DNA of 64,000 nucleotides from positions 18,878,145 to 18,942,144 of the forward strand of contig OY741269.1 in NCBI GenBank assembly GCA_963514095.1. The letters are read 5' to 3'. The notes beneath the pieces were generated by a model. It saw only the letters and a program-made list of their open reading frames with translations, ran no database searches and was not told where the DNA came from. The stretch comes from Eutrigla gurnardus (Eukaryota > Chordata > Actinopteri > Perciformes > Triglidae). Made by a program: the position numbers and the translations under genes. Position 1 is the stretch's first letter, and every line of letters starts with the position of its first letter. Shown here in pieces: positions 62,577-64,000 of the stretch.

Positions 62577-64000
62577 CTGCAAGAATACAAGATCTTAAGA
62601 GTTGGGACTCTGAAGGAATGTTCACTGCAAAGGGTGTTGATTGTATGCTATTCCAGAGCAGAGGAGAACTCACTGCTGCCAGATTTTTTTATGGAAAAGG
62701 GTATTTGGTTCTTTTTTCAAAGTCACAGACAATCAGTAGTTGTTTGGGAAAAGTGTCCACAGAGTTGTCAGGTCATTGCTCCCCATAGAGTTGTTTTGTG
62801 TGGAAAGACTGAAAGAGAGAACACGTTTACTGTCCAGGCCACGGGACGAGGTCTGCTTTCTCTCTCAGTTAGTTCCCCTCCTGACAGACACCCCATTTTT
62901 TTCCCTGAGGTCCTGTTGGTTTATTAAAGAGGTCTGCCATGTGGCTGACTCTGATGTCACCTTCTTTATTCTGAGAATGATATTATTCTCACAACTGCCC
63001 ACCCTCTTGTCTTGCAAAGCATGTACCCGAATTGGCTTTTTTGGCCACAGGAACTCTTCCAGGGAACCTAGTTCCAGTTTTGCATTCAATATGGATGTAT
63101 TGCTTTCCCGTTATTTTAAAGTCTCTGTCCATCTCTGCGTCTTCTTTCCAACATTGGTAAGGGCATGTCGTGCAAAATTACATAATACATTTTATCTTTA
63201 CGCTTGTCTTAATGCAACAGAGATGCAATTCAACTCGCCTAAGAAACACCTAGCTTCTGATTTCTTTCTTTCTGGTCTGAGTATTTGGTTCAAAGGCCTC
63301 TAAGAGGGTTCAAGACCTCCCTTCCTGCTCAGAGATCTCACCTTATTGTCTCGTACTACGATGTTATGTACGTGCACAGTCCCAGTCAAACACGCTAACC
63401 CCTAATTCTGATGGAGCTTCCTGTGAGACCGGTTATATATAAGCTCTCTGCTGAGCGTCCGCTGCCCCACGCGGCTCCATACCTTCAACAGGAATGTTTA
63501 GGTTTCACTTGAAAGATTTCACAAACAGGCCGTCACTACAGGGGTGTGAGACCACGGCCCTCTCACTCCCTCGCCCTTTCTCATCCCCGCTGATTCTAGT
63601 TCTGTTTCTCATCAGTGCACAAGCACAAAAACACTTGCACAGATGCACACACGCTGCTTCATTTAACCCCCCTGGCCAAGACCGTCTTGCCCTCCTAATC
63701 CACTCCATCACTCTTGAGCCACTCAGTGCCACATCATTAAGTCCTATACGTCCACCCTGACACCCAGGAGACGTGTGTCTCGCACATGACGCCATTGTGG
63801 TTCTTCCAGGAATTCTGTCCTCGGAGCGGTGTCGAGAGGGGACAGGATCACAGCTTGCCCTGCAGACTTTGCCTGTATGTGTAATCACGCGTTCCCATCT
63901 GTAGGGTTCAATACTGTGTGTGCATGACTGTCCAGAGACGTTATTCATTTTCATGGTGGTGTGTTTTTCCGGCGGCCGATGTGTCTCGTCAGCGTAGCCA
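62577..64000. other. angptl1 upstream region
   Basis: Presumably angptl1 leader intron or promoter, and ralgps2 intron on the other strand. No coding exon was recognised; long frames at 62740-63303 (plus) and 63505-63954 (minus) resemble nothing known. Confidence 0.45.
63434..63442. promoter_or_regulatory. TATA-like element upstream of angptl1
   Basis: TATATATAA on the plus strand; the minus strand also reads as a TATA box (TTATATATA). About 930 bases upstream of the angptl1 ATG and the clearest TATA sequence in that stretch, so it may mark the angptl1 core promoter. Orientation and use are unproven. Confidence 0.25.

Noticed and set aside
62740..63303. 187-codon plus-strand frame upstream of angptl1
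   Set aside because: No domain, no biased codon use and no matching exon structure; treated as chance.
63505..63954. 149-codon minus-strand frame upstream of angptl1
   Set aside because: Could have been an angptl1 leader exon, but it has no signal sequence or similarity to the family and no clear donor joining the start exon.

Overview
The window is a piece of a ray-finned (teleost) fish nuclear genome. It has split vertebrate genes with GT-AG introns, long AT-rich introns, abundant (CA)n/(GT)n microsatellites and short non-autonomous DNA-transposon-like repeats. The proteins are fish-like versions of human genes. There is one 200-base assembly gap (9846-10045). The species cannot be fixed from the sequence.

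Layout from left to right: (1) the last six coding exons of echdc2 on the plus strand (843-2477), a crotonase-family mitochondrial enzyme. (2) zyg11 on the minus strand (4870 to about 10341), convergent with echdc2; it encodes a leucine-rich/armadillo substrate receptor of the CUL2 ubiquitin ligase. (3) A CpG-rich interval of about 440 bases shared head to head by zyg11 and coa7. (4) coa7 on the plus strand (10783-12360), three exons, a Sel1-repeat cytochrome c oxidase assembly factor. (5) ralgps2 on the plus strand: a probable CpG-rich first exon ending at 13475, a probable second untranslated exon (14810-14930), a 20.6-kb intron, then seven coding exons (35597-52847) for the N-terminal start of a RasGEF domain. 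The rest of ralgps2 must lie beyond 64000. (6) angptl1 on the minus strand (57241-62507), five coding exons for a complete secreted angiopoietin-like protein. It lies downstream of the last visible ralgps2 exon, matching the known mammalian arrangement in which ANGPTL1 sits inside a RALGPS2 intron on the opposite strand.

The genes do not form one pathway. Echdc2 and Coa7 are mitochondrial, Zyg11 acts in protein quality control, Ralgps2 activates Ral GTPases and Angptl1 is extracellular. What links them is genome architecture: a convergent pair, a divergent promoter pair and a probable nested gene. In human, the echdc2-zyg11-coa7 block and the ralgps2-angptl1 block lie on different arms of chromosome 1; here they are adjacent.

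Most of 13.5-57 kb is ralgps2 intron. I found no further protein-coding gene there, but several repeat families are visible, some with paired copies in the window and some with terminal inverted repeats. I found no CRISPR array, operon, tRNA, rRNA or evidently new multi-gene system. The most useful unusual observations are the transposon-like elements, a repeat that may supply the echdc2 polyadenylation signal, the fully open ralgps2 leader exon, and the unresolved zyg11 start next to the gap.
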